DNA from: Periweissella ghanensis
Lineage (GTDB): Bacteria > Bacillota > Bacilli > Lactobacillales > Lactobacillaceae
Assembly: GCF_918814755.1 (NCBI RefSeq)
Contig: NZ_CAKKNT010000009.1
Span: forward strand, 1 to 64,000
Length of the DNA: 64,000 bases
Reading direction: 5' to 3'
The translations under genes and the position numbers were made by a program. The number at the start of each line of letters is the position of its first letter. Position 1 is the first letter of the stretch. The notes under the pieces were generated by a model. The model did not search any database and was not told the origin of the DNA. It saw only the letters and a list, made by a program, of their open reading frames with translations. Below, piece by piece: positions 55,168 to 64,000 of the stretch.

Positions 55168-55692
55168 TTAGTAGTGCATTAATGAGTAGATATCGTAATT
55201 TGCTAACTTATCGCGACCGTGTAAATCATCAAGTTCAATTAAGAAAGCAATCCCAACAACAATCCCACCAAGTTGTTCAATTAACTTAACGGTGGCTTCA
55301 ATCGTGCCACCCGTTGCTAAGAGGTCATCAGTAATTAAGACCCGTTGGCCAGGTTTAATTGCATCAGCGTGTAATTCTAAGGTATTTACGCCGCCATATT
55401 CTAATTCATAGTCTTGACGGACCGTTTCACGGGGTAATTTACCAGCTTTACGGGCTGGGACAAAACCAATCCCTAATTCATATGCAACTGGTCCACCGAC
55501 GATAAAACCGCGTGATTCTGGTCCAACTACAACATCAATCCCCCCACGGGCTTTAGTGTACGCAACAAATTCCTTAGTTGCCGCAGCATAAGCTTCTCCA
55601 TCGGCCATGAGCGGTGTCACATCACGGAAAATAATTCCAGGTTCTGGAAAATCAGGAATTGCTGCAATATACTTTTTAAAATCAAATGTCAT
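55168..55692 (-). CDS. apt: Adenine phosphoribosyltransferase
   Basis: Purine-salvage enzyme of 174 aa converting adenine and PRPP to AMP. The PRPP loop reads [16 protein letters not shown], and the N-terminal [15 protein letters not shown] and [16 protein letters not shown] are typical. It is 40 bp after recJ, the order recJ-apt common in Firmicutes. Confidence 0.97.
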   Translation of the reverse strand: MTFDFKKYIAAIPDFPEPGIIFRDVTPLMADGEAYAAATKEFVAYTKARGGIDVVVGPESRGFIVGGPVAYELGIGFVPARKAGKLPRETVRQDYELEYGGVNTLELHADAIKPGQRVLITDDLLATGGTIEATVKLIEQLGGIVVGIAFLIELDDLHGRDKLANYDIYSLMHY

Positions 55693-55732
55693 TTTTCTAC
55701 CTCATTTATAACATCAGTTACGCATGGTTATC

Positions 55733-58036
55733 TCATTGTGACACTAATTGTGCTAATGTCTTCGTTAACTCACTTGTTTTACTGTAAATTAATTGTTTTT
55801 CAATCGCTTGTTTGGTAATCCACCCTTGGTAACTTGGTGCTGACGTTAAATCAGCATGGGCTGGATTTGGCAGCGAATTTAAAACACCGTTTTCTATTCT
55901 AACAAATCCCAATTCAAAAAACACGGTTATCATCAAACTTAATTGATTTTCGCCAATTTGTAAAAATTTAGCTAGTTTGGATAACTCTGCGCGTATCGGT
56001 AGATTAGCATGTCCTAAAATATATTTGTACAATTTACCAAAATCAGCTTTTGTGGGTAATGCTTCTAAATACACATGTTGGGCAGTATAAAAAATAACTC
56101 GTAATTCTTTATACTGATACCCTTTTAATAATTCCAAGTCTGCTAAATTTTTAGGTAAATCAACGAGGATTGTCGAAACATTATCAACTAATTGATCGCC
56201 ATTCGTTAATGCCACTGCCGTGCTTTCAGCATTAATATATGGTAACAATTGTTGCATAACTTTGGGATTAAAGAAAACGTACTGCCCAGGGGCTTTAAAA
56301 ATATCTGGGCGGAGTTTATTAGTCCGTTGATCAATAATCGCTAAGCCCCCTTGTTGGAGATCTTTGACCATCAATTGTAAACTTGTTTGCCCTTGCCATG
56401 TGTTTTCTGACAATGTTGCAACCACATTTAACGGCGCTTTATCGATTAACAAACCCGCTCCAAGTTCACCTTTCCCAAACGCCAAAGCGGCTAATTTAGT
56501 ATCATTGGCCGCTAAATTAAATTTGAGGTGCGTTTTATCGGCCCCAATTTGCTTAATATCCGTAACCATTCCGGTAATTTCAAAGTATGGTTGCTCGTTA
56601 CCATTCCCAAAGGGGGCTAATTTTTGCACGGCCGCATATAATTGCTCGTTAACCGCCTCAAAAGGAATTTTTTCGGCAATAATTAATGGGGCTTTCATCC
56701 CTAATTGGACATCTTGTGCATCAGCAGCCTGTTCAAAGGCGGTTTTTAAGGCCGCTAGATTAGCCGTTGGTAATGATAATCCTGCAGCCCCAGCATGCCC
56801 ACCAAATGAAGTAAACAAATCTTCATGGGGGGCTAAAGCTTGATATAAATCAAAATCCGCAATACTGCGAGCGGAACCCTTTAATTTCCCATCTGCTTGC
56901 GTCAAAATAATTGTTGGCCGATGAGTTAATTCAACAACTTGACTAGCCACAATCCCCAAAACACCTTCATGCCAACCATCCCCAGCTAGAATAATGGTTT
57001 TTTGGTTTGCTAAATCCAAGGCCGCAAGTTGGGCTTTGGCTTCCGTGACAATATCGGCCACAATTTGTTTGCGCGTATCATTGAGTTGATTAACTTTTTG
57101 CGCTAAATCACTTGCCCGTTCTGGGTCCTGTGTGACTAATAATTCAACCCCAATTTTAGCCGATTCCAAGCGGCCAATCGCATTTAGCCGTGGTGTAATC
57201 CCAAATGCGACTTGTTCGGCACTCACCTCATGCAGCCCAACCCCCGCGAGCTCCATCAAGGCTTGTAAACCCGGTCGTGTGGTTTGCGCCAGCATTTTGA
57301 GCCCATACGCAACCAACACGCGATTTTCGCCCGTTAATGGTACTAAATCCGCAATTTCACCTAAAGCGACTAAATCCATCATTTCTTGAGGAATTTCTTC
57401 AAGTAATGCCGTGGCCACTTTAAAGGCCACCCCGACACCTGATAAATGTTTATATGGATAAGCACTTTCCGGATGTTGGGGGTGAATAATTGCATAGGCC
57501 GCCGGTAATTCCTGGGGAATTTCGTGGTGATCCGTTACAATGACATCAACACCTTGTTCATTAGCAAAATCAATCGCAGTGTGACCAGCAACCCCATTAT
57601 CAACCGTGATAATCAGTTGGGTTCCTTGTTGAATTAAACGTTCATAAACGGCTTTGTTGGGACCATAACCGTCAGTAAAACGATTGGGCACATAAAAATC
57701 AACATCGGCATCAAGCATCATCAATGTTTCATACATAATCGCAGTACTAGTAATCCCATCAGTATCATAATCACCATAAATGGTAATATGTTCACCATTC
57801 ATTAAGGCTTCATTGATGCGATCAATGACCCGTTCCATATCAAAAAGCATAAATGGATCGTTAATTTCGTCGGGCGAAGGATTTAAAAAGGCCTCAATTG
57901 CCGTTGCTGATGTTAACCCACGTTGTTTTAATAGTTGAATCATTACAACGGGTAATCCCAATGAATCCGCCAATTGTTGATCGGCTTGTGTAGTTTCATC
58001 TGCCAATACTTGCCATTCATAATGTGAATCAATCAT
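55733..58036 (-). CDS. recJ: Single-strand DNA exonuclease RecJ
   Basis: A 767-aa 5'-3' exonuclease of the DHH/DHHA1 superfamily. Motifs: TIYGDYDTDGITSTA, IVTDHHEIP, ARSIADFDLY and SFGGHAGAAGLSL, with an OB-type domain before the C-terminal extension typical of Firmicutes (from about residue 560). The extra C-terminal domain ends near LAQLVSQ. It lies 15 bp after rnz. Confidence 0.94.
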   Translation of the reverse strand: MIDSHYEWQVLADETTQADQQLADSLGLPVVMIQLLKQRGLTSATAIEAFLNPSPDEINDPFMLFDMERVIDRINEALMNGEHITIYGDYDTDGITSTAIMYETLMMLDADVDFYVPNRFTDGYGPNKAVYERLIQQGTQLIITVDNGVAGHTAIDFANEQGVDVIVTDHHEIPQELPAAYAIIHPQHPESAYPYKHLSGVGVAFKVATALLEEIPQEMMDLVALGEIADLVPLTGENRVLVAYGLKMLAQTTRPGLQALMELAGVGLHEVSAEQVAFGITPRLNAIGRLESAKIGVELLVTQDPERASDLAQKVNQLNDTRKQIVADIVTEAKAQLAALDLANQKTIILAGDGWHEGVLGIVASQVVELTHRPTIILTQADGKLKGSARSIADFDLYQALAPHEDLFTSFGGHAGAAGLSLPTANLAALKTAFEQAADAQDVQLGMKAPLIIAEKIPFEAVNEQLYAAVQKLAPFGNGNEQPYFEITGMVTDIKQIGADKTHLKFNLAANDTKLAALAFGKGELGAGLLIDKAPLNVVATLSENTWQGQTSLQLMVKDLQQGGLAIIDQRTNKLRPDIFKAPGQYVFFNPKVMQQLLPYINAESTAVALTNGDQLVDNVSTILVDLPKNLADLELLKGYQYKELRVIFYTAQHVYLEALPTKADFGKLYKYILGHANLPIRAELSKLAKFLQIGENQLSLMITVFFELGFVRIENGVLNSLPNPAHADLTSAPSYQGWITKQAIEKQLIYSKTSELTKTLAQLVSQ

Positions 58037-58051
58037 CGCTATTCTCCTTCG

Positions 58052-58987
58052 TTACTTTTTAATTGGAATCTCAATTTCTTCAAAGTCACTAACTACATGG
58101 GCGCCAGCAAAAATTTCACGTGCTTGTTTTTCTAATTCAAAGGCTAATTTACCAGCATAGCGCGCGGAAATATGCGTCAATAATAATTTCCCAACCCCCG
58201 CTTCGAGTGCAACATCGACGGCTTGTAAATTAGTTGAATGATAGTGATTACGTGCCATCCGGGCTTCACCTTTCCCATACGTACTTTCATGGACTAATAT
58301 ATCGGCCCCTTGGGCAAGCTTAATGGCATTTGCATTTTTACGAGTATCACCAAGAATCGTAACAATCCGCCCTTTTTTAGCTTCCCCTAGATAAGCTGTC
58401 CCATCAATTACACGGCCATCAGGTAATGTAACCGTCTTACCAGCTTTCAACTGGCCATATAATGGGCCCGCAGGAATTTTATCAGCTTGTAATTTAGCAA
58501 CTAATAATTCACGGGGGTGATCTTTTTCAATAATCCGATAGCCATATGAATGGACGTTGTGGTCTAAAAGTTCCGTTTCAACTTTAAACGTCGCATCTTC
58601 AAATAACAGGCCTGGTTTAGTAATTTCAACAAATTCCAAGGGGTAAGTTAAATGTGATTCTGAAACCATGAGACTCGTTTTAACAAATTTTTCAATCCCT
58701 TTTGGTCCATAGATAGTTAATGGTTCTGAGGCATCACTGCCTTGAAACGACCGTGAACTTAAAAATCCTGGTAACCCAAAAATATGATCACCATGTAAGT
58801 GGGTAATAAAAATTTTTTCTACTTTACGTGGGCGAATGTTCGTCCGTAAAATTTGATGTTGAGTCCCTTCACCAACATCAAAAAGCCACACGGCATTACG
58901 TTCATCAAGCATTTTTAGTGCAATTGATGTCACGTTTCTAAATTTAGCTGGCTGCCCGGCCCCAGTACCTAAAAATTCTAATTGCAT
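58052..58987 (-). CDS. rnz: Ribonuclease Z
   Basis: tRNA 3' endonuclease of 311 aa. The zinc motif is [13 protein letters not shown] with HxHxDH, the exosite-containing [11 protein letters not shown] and the HARxHS-like [17 protein letters not shown], then LLTHISARY. It makes the CCA-ready 3' end of tRNAs. It heads rnz-recJ-apt. Confidence 0.96.
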   Translation of the reverse strand: MQLEFLGTGAGQPAKFRNVTSIALKMLDERNAVWLFDVGEGTQHQILRTNIRPRKVEKIFITHLHGDHIFGLPGFLSSRSFQGSDASEPLTIYGPKGIEKFVKTSLMVSESHLTYPLEFVEITKPGLLFEDATFKVETELLDHNVHSYGYRIIEKDHPRELLVAKLQADKIPAGPLYGQLKAGKTVTLPDGRVIDGTAYLGEAKKGRIVTILGDTRKNANAIKLAQGADILVHESTYGKGEARMARNHYHSTNLQAVDVALEAGVGKLLLTHISARYAGKLAFELEKQAREIFAGAHVVSDFEEIEIPIKK

Positions 58988-59113
58988 ATTTTATTCCCTA
59001 TTTTTTTATTTATGTTTCGTCGATAATTTAGTAATTAACCAATTACCGCTTTAAAAGTTACCTTTAAAATTGTATCATATTAACTAAATTAATTGGATGG
59101 AGCACCTAAAAAA

Positions 59114-59407
59114 ATGCGTTTGTATGATTTTATTAATTCAACGGCTGGCATTAATCAAACTAGTCAATTATTCATTAACCACGCTAAAAATGTCCAACCC
59201 ATCACACAATTAACCATCACTAATGATGCGCTAATTTGTGAAACCGTTGTAAATCAACCGCCATTAACCCTTCACCAATTTATTCAAAAAACGCAAGCAC
59301 TACCCATTAATTATCGCATTACCTTTCAAAATAAGCTAACAACTACCTCAATTAACGTTTGGGGGTATCGCATCATTCACGAAAAGCACCAACTTGTCCT
59401 CCATTAA
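59114..59407 (+). CDS. Uncharacterised 97-aa protein
   Basis: I do not recognise the family. The protein has a hydrophobic, mixed beta pattern (NAKNVQPITQLTITN, INYRITFQNKL, INVWGYRIIHEKHQL) with no signal or membrane helix. The ATG at 59114 is preferred: GGAG lies 12 bases upstream, inside a longer frame open to 59093. It is alone on the plus strand between divergent rnz and convergent divIB. Confidence 0.55.
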   Translation: MRLYDFINSTAGINQTSQLFINHAKNVQPITQLTITNDALICETVVNQPPLTLHQFIQKTQALPINYRITFQNKLTTTSINVWGYRIIHEKHQLVLH

Positions 59408-59422
59408 TATTGCTAATTAATG

Positions 59423-59466
59423 AAAGAACCGATTGATTTAAGGTCCCATCAATCGGTTCTTTTTTA
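59423..59466. terminator. Bidirectional terminator after divIB
   Basis: AAAGAACCGATTGAT and ATCAATCGGTTCTTT enclose a 12- to 14-base loop, followed by T on the minus strand. It ends the dcw transcript and the 97-aa gene. Confidence 0.9.
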
Positions 59467-59473
59467 TTTGTGT

Positions 59474-60658
59474 TTAATTATCATTCGTACTGCTACTTGC
59501 ATTAGCAGCTGAACTAGCATCCGCAGCTTGTTTTTTAGCCTCGGCTTGCTTTTTAGCTAATTCTTTCTTAGCTTTGGCTTGTTGCTTTTTGGCCTCGGCG
59601 GCCGCTTTGTTGAGTTTAATTTGTTCATATGAGTATGAAAATGCCCCAACTTGTAAATCAACAATTCCCGGCTGCGCCATTTGCGCCGCAATTGATGGAT
59701 AGTAGGCCATTTTATCGGCAAAAGTCGCAATCGTGGCGTTAACTTGGTTACCATCGTTCATATACAAAATAATCCGTTGCGGATCACCTTTGGTTGGTGA
59801 AAAACGAATTTCCGAAACCGCCCCCCGAATCGGTGTATCAAGAGTTGCAAATTTATTAATCGTCGCATTGAACAAGGTTTTATTTTTAAAACCTTCATAA
59901 ATTGGCAAACCTAGATTACTCGTTGTTAATGGTTGATCAAGGATTTTACCACCTTCAAGGACTAAATAATATTTATGATTACGTAAGATGTACCCGACGC
60001 GGGTAGCTTCATCAACGTTAATTTGCAGCCGTGTCGGACTGGTCACTTGCACGGTGACATTTTTAATTTGGTTATTACTTGCCAGTGCCCGTTTTTCAAG
60101 CGTTTGTTCGTGTAATAAAATCCCAAAAATCGAGCGATGAACTTTAATACCCGTCGCAGCAACAACTTGCTTAGGCGTTAAATTCTGGGTACCAGTAACG
60201 CTAATTTGTTGCACCATACTACTTGGACTAATCACCCAATAGAAGAAACTTAAACTGATTAAAATCCCCAAAATTGTTAGCCAGGCTTGTTTCGTCTGGC
60301 GTTGTAAATTTCGCACTCGGACCATTGCTAATAATTGGGCTAACGCTGTTTGGAGCTTACTCGGCCCTTTAGGGGTCTCAAATACCGGTTCTTCTTCACT
60401 CAATTCATCTGAATTGGGTTTAACAGCCACAAACTGAAATTGATCATCGGCAACTGGTGATTTGGTAAATTTAACCGTTGCCGTAATATCTTCTTCGTCC
60501 GTTGATGGTTTAGTATCCGGCATAGTTTTTTTCTTATCCCGTTTAAAAAATAAATCTTCGGCAATTTGACTATATTTATTTTCTTTACTAGCTTCATCAA
60601 TTTGGAGAATATCCCATGGTGATGGTTCTTGGCTATTATTTTCTGGCTTGTCTCCCAT
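59474..60658 (-). CDS. divIB: Cell division protein DivIB/FtsQ
   Basis: A 394-aa bitopic division protein. A long acidic cytoplasmic part (about 1-125) leads to one transmembrane helix (WLTILGILISLSFFYWVI), a POTRA domain (VQQISVTGTQNLTPKQVVAATG), a beta domain and a lysine/alanine-rich C-terminal tail (after residue 345). It follows murG by 20 bp. Unlike the common dcw order, no ftsA or ftsZ follows; the transcript ends here. Confidence 0.93.
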   Translation of the reverse strand: MGDKPENNSQEPSPWDILQIDEASKENKYSQIAEDLFFKRDKKKTMPDTKPSTDEEDITATVKFTKSPVADDQFQFVAVKPNSDELSEEEPVFETPKGPSKLQTALAQLLAMVRVRNLQRQTKQAWLTILGILISLSFFYWVISPSSMVQQISVTGTQNLTPKQVVAATGIKVHRSIFGILLHEQTLEKRALASNNQIKNVTVQVTSPTRLQINVDEATRVGYILRNHKYYLVLEGGKILDQPLTTSNLGLPIYEGFKNKTLFNATINKFATLDTPIRGAVSEIRFSPTKGDPQRIILYMNDGNQVNATIATFADKMAYYPSIAAQMAQPGIVDLQVGAFSYSYEQIKLNKAAAEAKKQQAKAKKELAKKQAEAKKQAADASSAANASSSTNDN

Positions 60659-60678
60659 GAGTATCCTCCAATGCTAAT

Positions 60679-61788
60679 TTATTTTTGATGGTCGGCAATT
60701 GCTTTACGCAATAAGTTAACTAATTGGTCACCAGCATCTGGAATCCCTAATTGTTTAGATGCTCGTTCCATTTCTAAGCGTTTGACATCATCGTTCATCA
60801 AGTCATCAACTACTCGTAATAAACTTGACCCATTCAAATCAGTCTCTGTAATCATTTCTGCGGCCCCAGCTTTAACTAAGCTTTGAGCATTTTTGGTTTG
60901 GTGATCAGCGGTCACATACGGACTTGGAATTAAGACCGCGGGAACCCCCAGGGCAGTAATTTCAGCAATACTAGTTGCCCCTGCACGCCCAACAATGGCC
61001 GCCACATGTGGTAAGACTTCTGGCATGTTACTAATATATGGTTTAATAACAACATTTTTACCAACCAAGATATGGGCAGCATTAAGTTGTTCTAAGACCC
61101 CTTCATAGCGTTTTTGACCAGTAACAAAGACCACTTGGTAATCACGTTGGTTAAACTCCTCAATCGCTTCAATCGTGGCTTGATTAATTTTAAGGGCTCC
61201 TTGTGAACCACCAAAAATCAAGACCGTTGGCCGATTGTTTTCTAACCCAAATTCTTGCCATGCAAAATTAGCATGTATTTGGACAACTTCTTGAGCCCGT
61301 GGATTTCCAACAAACGTAACCTTGCCGGCTGGGAATTGTGAACGAGCGGCTTCAAAAGCAATCCCAATTTCATCAACCCCACGACTAAGAAATTTATTTG
61401 TTAACCCCACAACGGAATTTTGTTCGTGAATAACCGTTGGAATACCCATTCGTTCAGCAGCATATACGACCGCCCCACTAACGTAGCCTCCCATCCCGAC
61501 TACAACATCCGGTTGAAATTCTTGAATAATTTTTTTGGCCCGCGTCACAGCCTTCATAAATAACAACATTGTTTTAACGTTATCAAATGACAATTTTCGT
61601 CGGAACCCTTGAATTTCAAGTTCTTCAAACGGAATCCCACGATTAGGTACAATATTTTTTTCTAAGCCACGTTGACTACCAACATATAAAATTTCGGTAG
61701 CGGGATCTTGCATTTTTAATGCATCAATCATTGCTAACGCGGGATAGATATGACCACCAGTTCCACCGGCACTGACAATTAAACGCAT
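60679..61788 (-). CDS. murG: UDP-GlcNAc:lipid I glycosyltransferase MurG
   Basis: Lipid II synthase of 369 aa. GT28 motifs: [73 protein letters not shown] and [14 protein letters not shown]. It starts one base before the end of murD in the same transcript and precedes divIB. Confidence 0.97.
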   Translation of the reverse strand: MRLIVSAGGTGGHIYPALAMIDALKMQDPATEILYVGSQRGLEKNIVPNRGIPFEELEIQGFRRKLSFDNVKTMLLFMKAVTRAKKIIQEFQPDVVVGMGGYVSGAVVYAAERMGIPTVIHEQNSVVGLTNKFLSRGVDEIGIAFEAARSQFPAGKVTFVGNPRAQEVVQIHANFAWQEFGLENNRPTVLIFGGSQGALKINQATIEAIEEFNQRDYQVVFVTGQKRYEGVLEQLNAAHILVGKNVVIKPYISNMPEVLPHVAAIVGRAGATSIAEITALGVPAVLIPSPYVTADHQTKNAQSLVKAGAAEMITETDLNGSSLLRVVDDLMNDDVKRLEMERASKQLGIPDAGDQLVNLLRKAIADHQK

Positions 61789-61789
61789 G

Positions 61790-63160
61790 TTAAATCTCCT
61801 CTTTGTTAGTTAACTTTTCAACGGCTTGAATAAATAATTCCCCGCGCGTTTCAAAATTAGGGTATTGGTCCCAGCTAGCTGCCGCGGGACTAAGTAAAAT
61901 AATATCACCCGGTTGACTTAACTCCCAAGCCATTGGTACGGCAGCGGCAATATCTTCGGCAAAAACAATCTTTTCAACTCCTGCGGCTTTAGCACTTTTA
62001 GCAAAAATATCCTTCGTTTGACCACTTAAAACCACGGCACGGACATGCTTGCCCAAATCAGCTTCCAAATGTTCATAAGTATCACCACGATCAAGCCCAC
62101 CAGCTAATAACACCACGGGATTATCAAATCCAGCTAAGGCCATTTGGGTCGCCTCAATATCAGTCGCTTTGGAATCATTATAGAATTTCCGGCCTTCAGC
62201 TTCTAAAACAAATTGGGTCCGGTGGCGAACACCTGAAAATGTTTTTAAAATCTCGGCAATCATTTTAGTTGAACGACCATGCAACTTAGCAACTGCAATG
62301 GCTGCTAACGCATTTTCCACGTTGTGATCACCTGGAACACCCATTTCATTAGTGTCCATAATGTATTCATCTTGCCAGTACATTTTACCATCTTCAACAT
62401 ATGCCCCGAGTTTTGACTTACCGAGCCGTGAGAATGGAATAATTTGGGCCCGTGAAGATTGCGCTAATAATGCCAATTCTTCATAGTCATAGTTAACCAC
62501 AAAGAAGTCATCGGCAGTTTGGTTAGCCGTAATTTTCATTTTGGCAGCCACATAATTATCACGCGTCCCATGGTAGTCAAGGTGTGAGGCAAAGATATTC
62601 GTTAACACCGCAATATGGGGGTGAAATTCTTTGGTCCCCATTAATTGAAATGATGATGATTCAATTACTAACGTATCATCTGCTGTCATCGTCATCGCCC
62701 GCGTTGATGCCGGAATACCAATGTTTCCCGCATATAACGCAACTCCAGCTTCACGTTCATTAGCCAATAACTTAGTTACCAAGGATGTCGTGGTTGTTTT
62801 ACCGTTTGAACCAGTAATTGCAATTAATTCACCTGAAAATACTTGTCCTGCTAATTCAACTTCACTGATTACCGGCATGTTATTTGCTTGGGCCGCCACA
62901 ACCACCGGATTAGTGTATGGAATTCCAGGATTCTTAACTAAAATATCAAAACCATTCACTACGGACGCTGACTGATCTTGGGTGAAAGTAACCCCTTTTT
63001 CTTTAAGCTTTAAAGCTGATTCATCAACCGTTAAATCTTTTGTATCTGAAACTGTTACAATTGCACCTAATTGTGTTAAGACCTCAGCCGCCGACGCACC
63101 AGATTTAGCAAATCCTAAAATTAAAACATGCTTGTTTTGATATTGCGTTATTTTTTCCAT
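61790..63160 (-). CDS. murD: UDP-N-acetylmuramoylalanine-D-glutamate ligase
   Basis: Mur ligase of 456 aa adding D-Glu to UDP-MurNAc-L-Ala. The ATP loop is [13 protein letters not shown], then ESSSFQL, the [15 protein letters not shown] segment, [26 protein letters not shown] and [20 protein letters not shown]. It follows mraY by 82 bp and is followed by murG. Confidence 0.97.
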   Translation of the reverse strand: MEKITQYQNKHVLILGFAKSGASAAEVLTQLGAIVTVSDTKDLTVDESALKLKEKGVTFTQDQSASVVNGFDILVKNPGIPYTNPVVVAAQANNMPVISEVELAGQVFSGELIAITGSNGKTTTTSLVTKLLANEREAGVALYAGNIGIPASTRAMTMTADDTLVIESSSFQLMGTKEFHPHIAVLTNIFASHLDYHGTRDNYVAAKMKITANQTADDFFVVNYDYEELALLAQSSRAQIIPFSRLGKSKLGAYVEDGKMYWQDEYIMDTNEMGVPGDHNVENALAAIAVAKLHGRSTKMIAEILKTFSGVRHRTQFVLEAEGRKFYNDSKATDIEATQMALAGFDNPVVLLAGGLDRGDTYEHLEADLGKHVRAVVLSGQTKDIFAKSAKAAGVEKIVFAEDIAAAVPMAWELSQPGDIILLSPAAASWDQYPNFETRGELFIQAVEKLTNKEEI

Positions 63161-63242
63161 TTTTGTTCCCTCAACTCACCAATTCATATCTAATTGCTAT
63201 TTACTAAATATGTACAACCAGGTAAACCTGGTCAAATAAAAA

Positions 63243-64000
63243 CTATGTTAGGCTGTAACTAATAACACAGCCAATTAAAGTAATAATCCAAAAGACAATG
63301 TCAATTTTCCATTCAGACCATCCTGACATCTCAAAATGGTGGTGAATTGGTGACATTTTAAAGATCCGCTTTTTAAAGAAATGGAAACTCGTCACTTGCA
63401 TGATTACCGAAAGGGTTTCGATAATTGGAATAATCCCAATTAATAGCAAAGCAAATTCTTTGTGTAAAAGTACGGAATTAATTGCTAAGCCGGCTCCTAA
63501 TGCTAATGAACCGGTATCACCCATAAAAATTTGTGCCGGCTTTTTATTGTACCAAAAGAAGGCTACTAACGCCCCCACAAGCACAAAATCAAAGATGGCG
63601 ATATCCATTGAACCTGACTTCAACGCCATCAAGCCAAACGTCACATAACTAATGATTGACGTTCCAGCTACGAGCCCATCCAAGCCATCAGTTAAGTTAA
63701 CGGCGTTTGACCAACCAACCATCCAGAAAATCAGAATTGGTAAGTACACCCAACCAAGGTGGAGCGTCCACCACCAGGTCACAATTTTAAAATCGAAGCC
63801 TGTAAACATTAAAATTAAAAATAAAATTACAGCCCCTAAAACTTGTAAACCCGCTTTTTGTTTGGCTGAAAAACCGTCATTTTGATGATGGAAAATTTTA
63901 ATACGATCATCAAAGGCCCCAATCAAACCGTAACCTAAAAATACTAAAACCGTCACAATAATGGCGGCCGTAAGTTGATGTGCAATTGCTCCGACAAGGA
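63243..64000 (-). CDS. mraY: Phospho-N-acetylmuramoyl-pentapeptide transferase, partial
   Basis: C-terminal two-thirds of MraY; the frame is open through the window edge, so the 5' end is outside. It transfers phospho-MurNAc-pentapeptide to undecaprenyl phosphate to make lipid I. The visible part has GAFDDRIKI with the DD pair, NAVNLTDGLDGL, several membrane helices and SPIHHHFE near the C-terminus, all catalytic landmarks. First visible gene of the mraY-murD-murG-divIB transcript. Confidence 0.96.
   Translation of the reverse strand, partial: LVGAIAHQLTAAIIVTVLVFLGYGLIGAFDDRIKIFHHQNDGFSAKQKAGLQVLGAVILFLILMFTGFDFKIVTWWWTLHLGWVYLPILIFWMVGWSNAVNLTDGLDGLVAGTSIISYVTFGLMALKSGSMDIAIFDFVLVGALVAFFWYNKKPAQIFMGDTGSLALGAGLAINSVLLHKEFALLLIGIIPIIETLSVIMQVTSFHFFKKRIFKMSPIHHHFEMSGWSEWKIDIVFWIITLIGCVISYSLT

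Overview
The window is core chromosome of a low-to-mid-GC Firmicute of the order Lactobacillales. The gene set points to a Lactobacillaceae member, perhaps the Leuconostoc/Weissella side, but the genus cannot be settled from sequence alone. Supporting features are a complete mevalonate operon with a type 2 IPP isomerase, Spx/MecA/SpxH-type regulators, RelQ, a folate-specific ECF S-component under a tetrahydrofolate riboswitch, a B-type RNase P RNA and classic Firmicute clusters (recU-pbp1A opposite ypsA-gpsB; yunD-yutD-NagD-like-TIGR01906; relQ-nadK-rluD-like opposite spxH). Most genes are on the minus strand.

Layout. 0.1-2.8 kb: truncated coiA, mecA, spx and an MBL hydrolase. 2.9-11.9 kb: an HmoB/TRAP-like gene on +, then on minus prpC-prkC, uppS-cdsA-rseP-proS and a DUF948/YtxH envelope pair. 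12-16.3 kb: a DUF6933-like gene, an RsmF-type rRNA methyltransferase, an M20 deacylase and ribokinase. 16.4-18.7 kb: a compact three-gene unit of poorly known function (coiled-coil protein, 327-aa protein, dUTPase-like protein with lost metal ligands). 18.9-26.9 kb: dinG, polA-mutM-coaE and gmk-rpoZ. 27-31.6 kb: mvk-mvaD-pmk-fni plus flavodoxin. 31.7-39.2 kb: an orphan basic protein, rluD-like-nadK-relQ, spxH, and the yunD-yutD-HAD-TIGR01906 cluster. 39.4-41.8 kb: THF riboswitch-folT, then a solitary TnpB element with a structured 3' RNA region. 41.8-49.3 kb: M32 carboxypeptidase, ytxK-ackA, and a complete comGA-comGG operon. 49.4-55.1 kb: RlmL-type methyltransferase, rnpB, gpsB, ypsA, recU, pbp1A. 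55.2-64 kb: rnz-recJ-apt, an orphan small gene, and the dcw segment mraY-murD-murG-divIB, which stops at a terminator after divIB.

How the genes work together. A large fraction serves the cell envelope: UppS, CdsA and the mevalonate pathway feed lipid carriers. MraY, MurG and MurD make lipid II, PBP1A polymerises it, GpsB and DivIB guide division, and PrkC/PrpC are PASTA-kinase regulation. A second theme is competence and stress regulation: MecA and SpxH are adaptor proteins for ClP-dependent turnover (of ComK-type factors and Spx), RelQ makes alarmones, and CoiA and ComG are late competence proteins. A third is DNA repair: PolA, MutM, DinG, RecJ and RecU.

The most interesting items for follow-up are the zinc-finger-less TnpB with its omega-RNA-like tail, the three-gene unit with a degenerate dUTPase fold, the two-stage folT leader (THF aptamer plus an SD-sequestering hairpin), the repeat-containing spxH leader with a TTG start, and a shared C-terminal VKVEVL motif in two unrelated proteins. 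No CRISPR array, prophage, rRNA operon or tRNA gene was seen.
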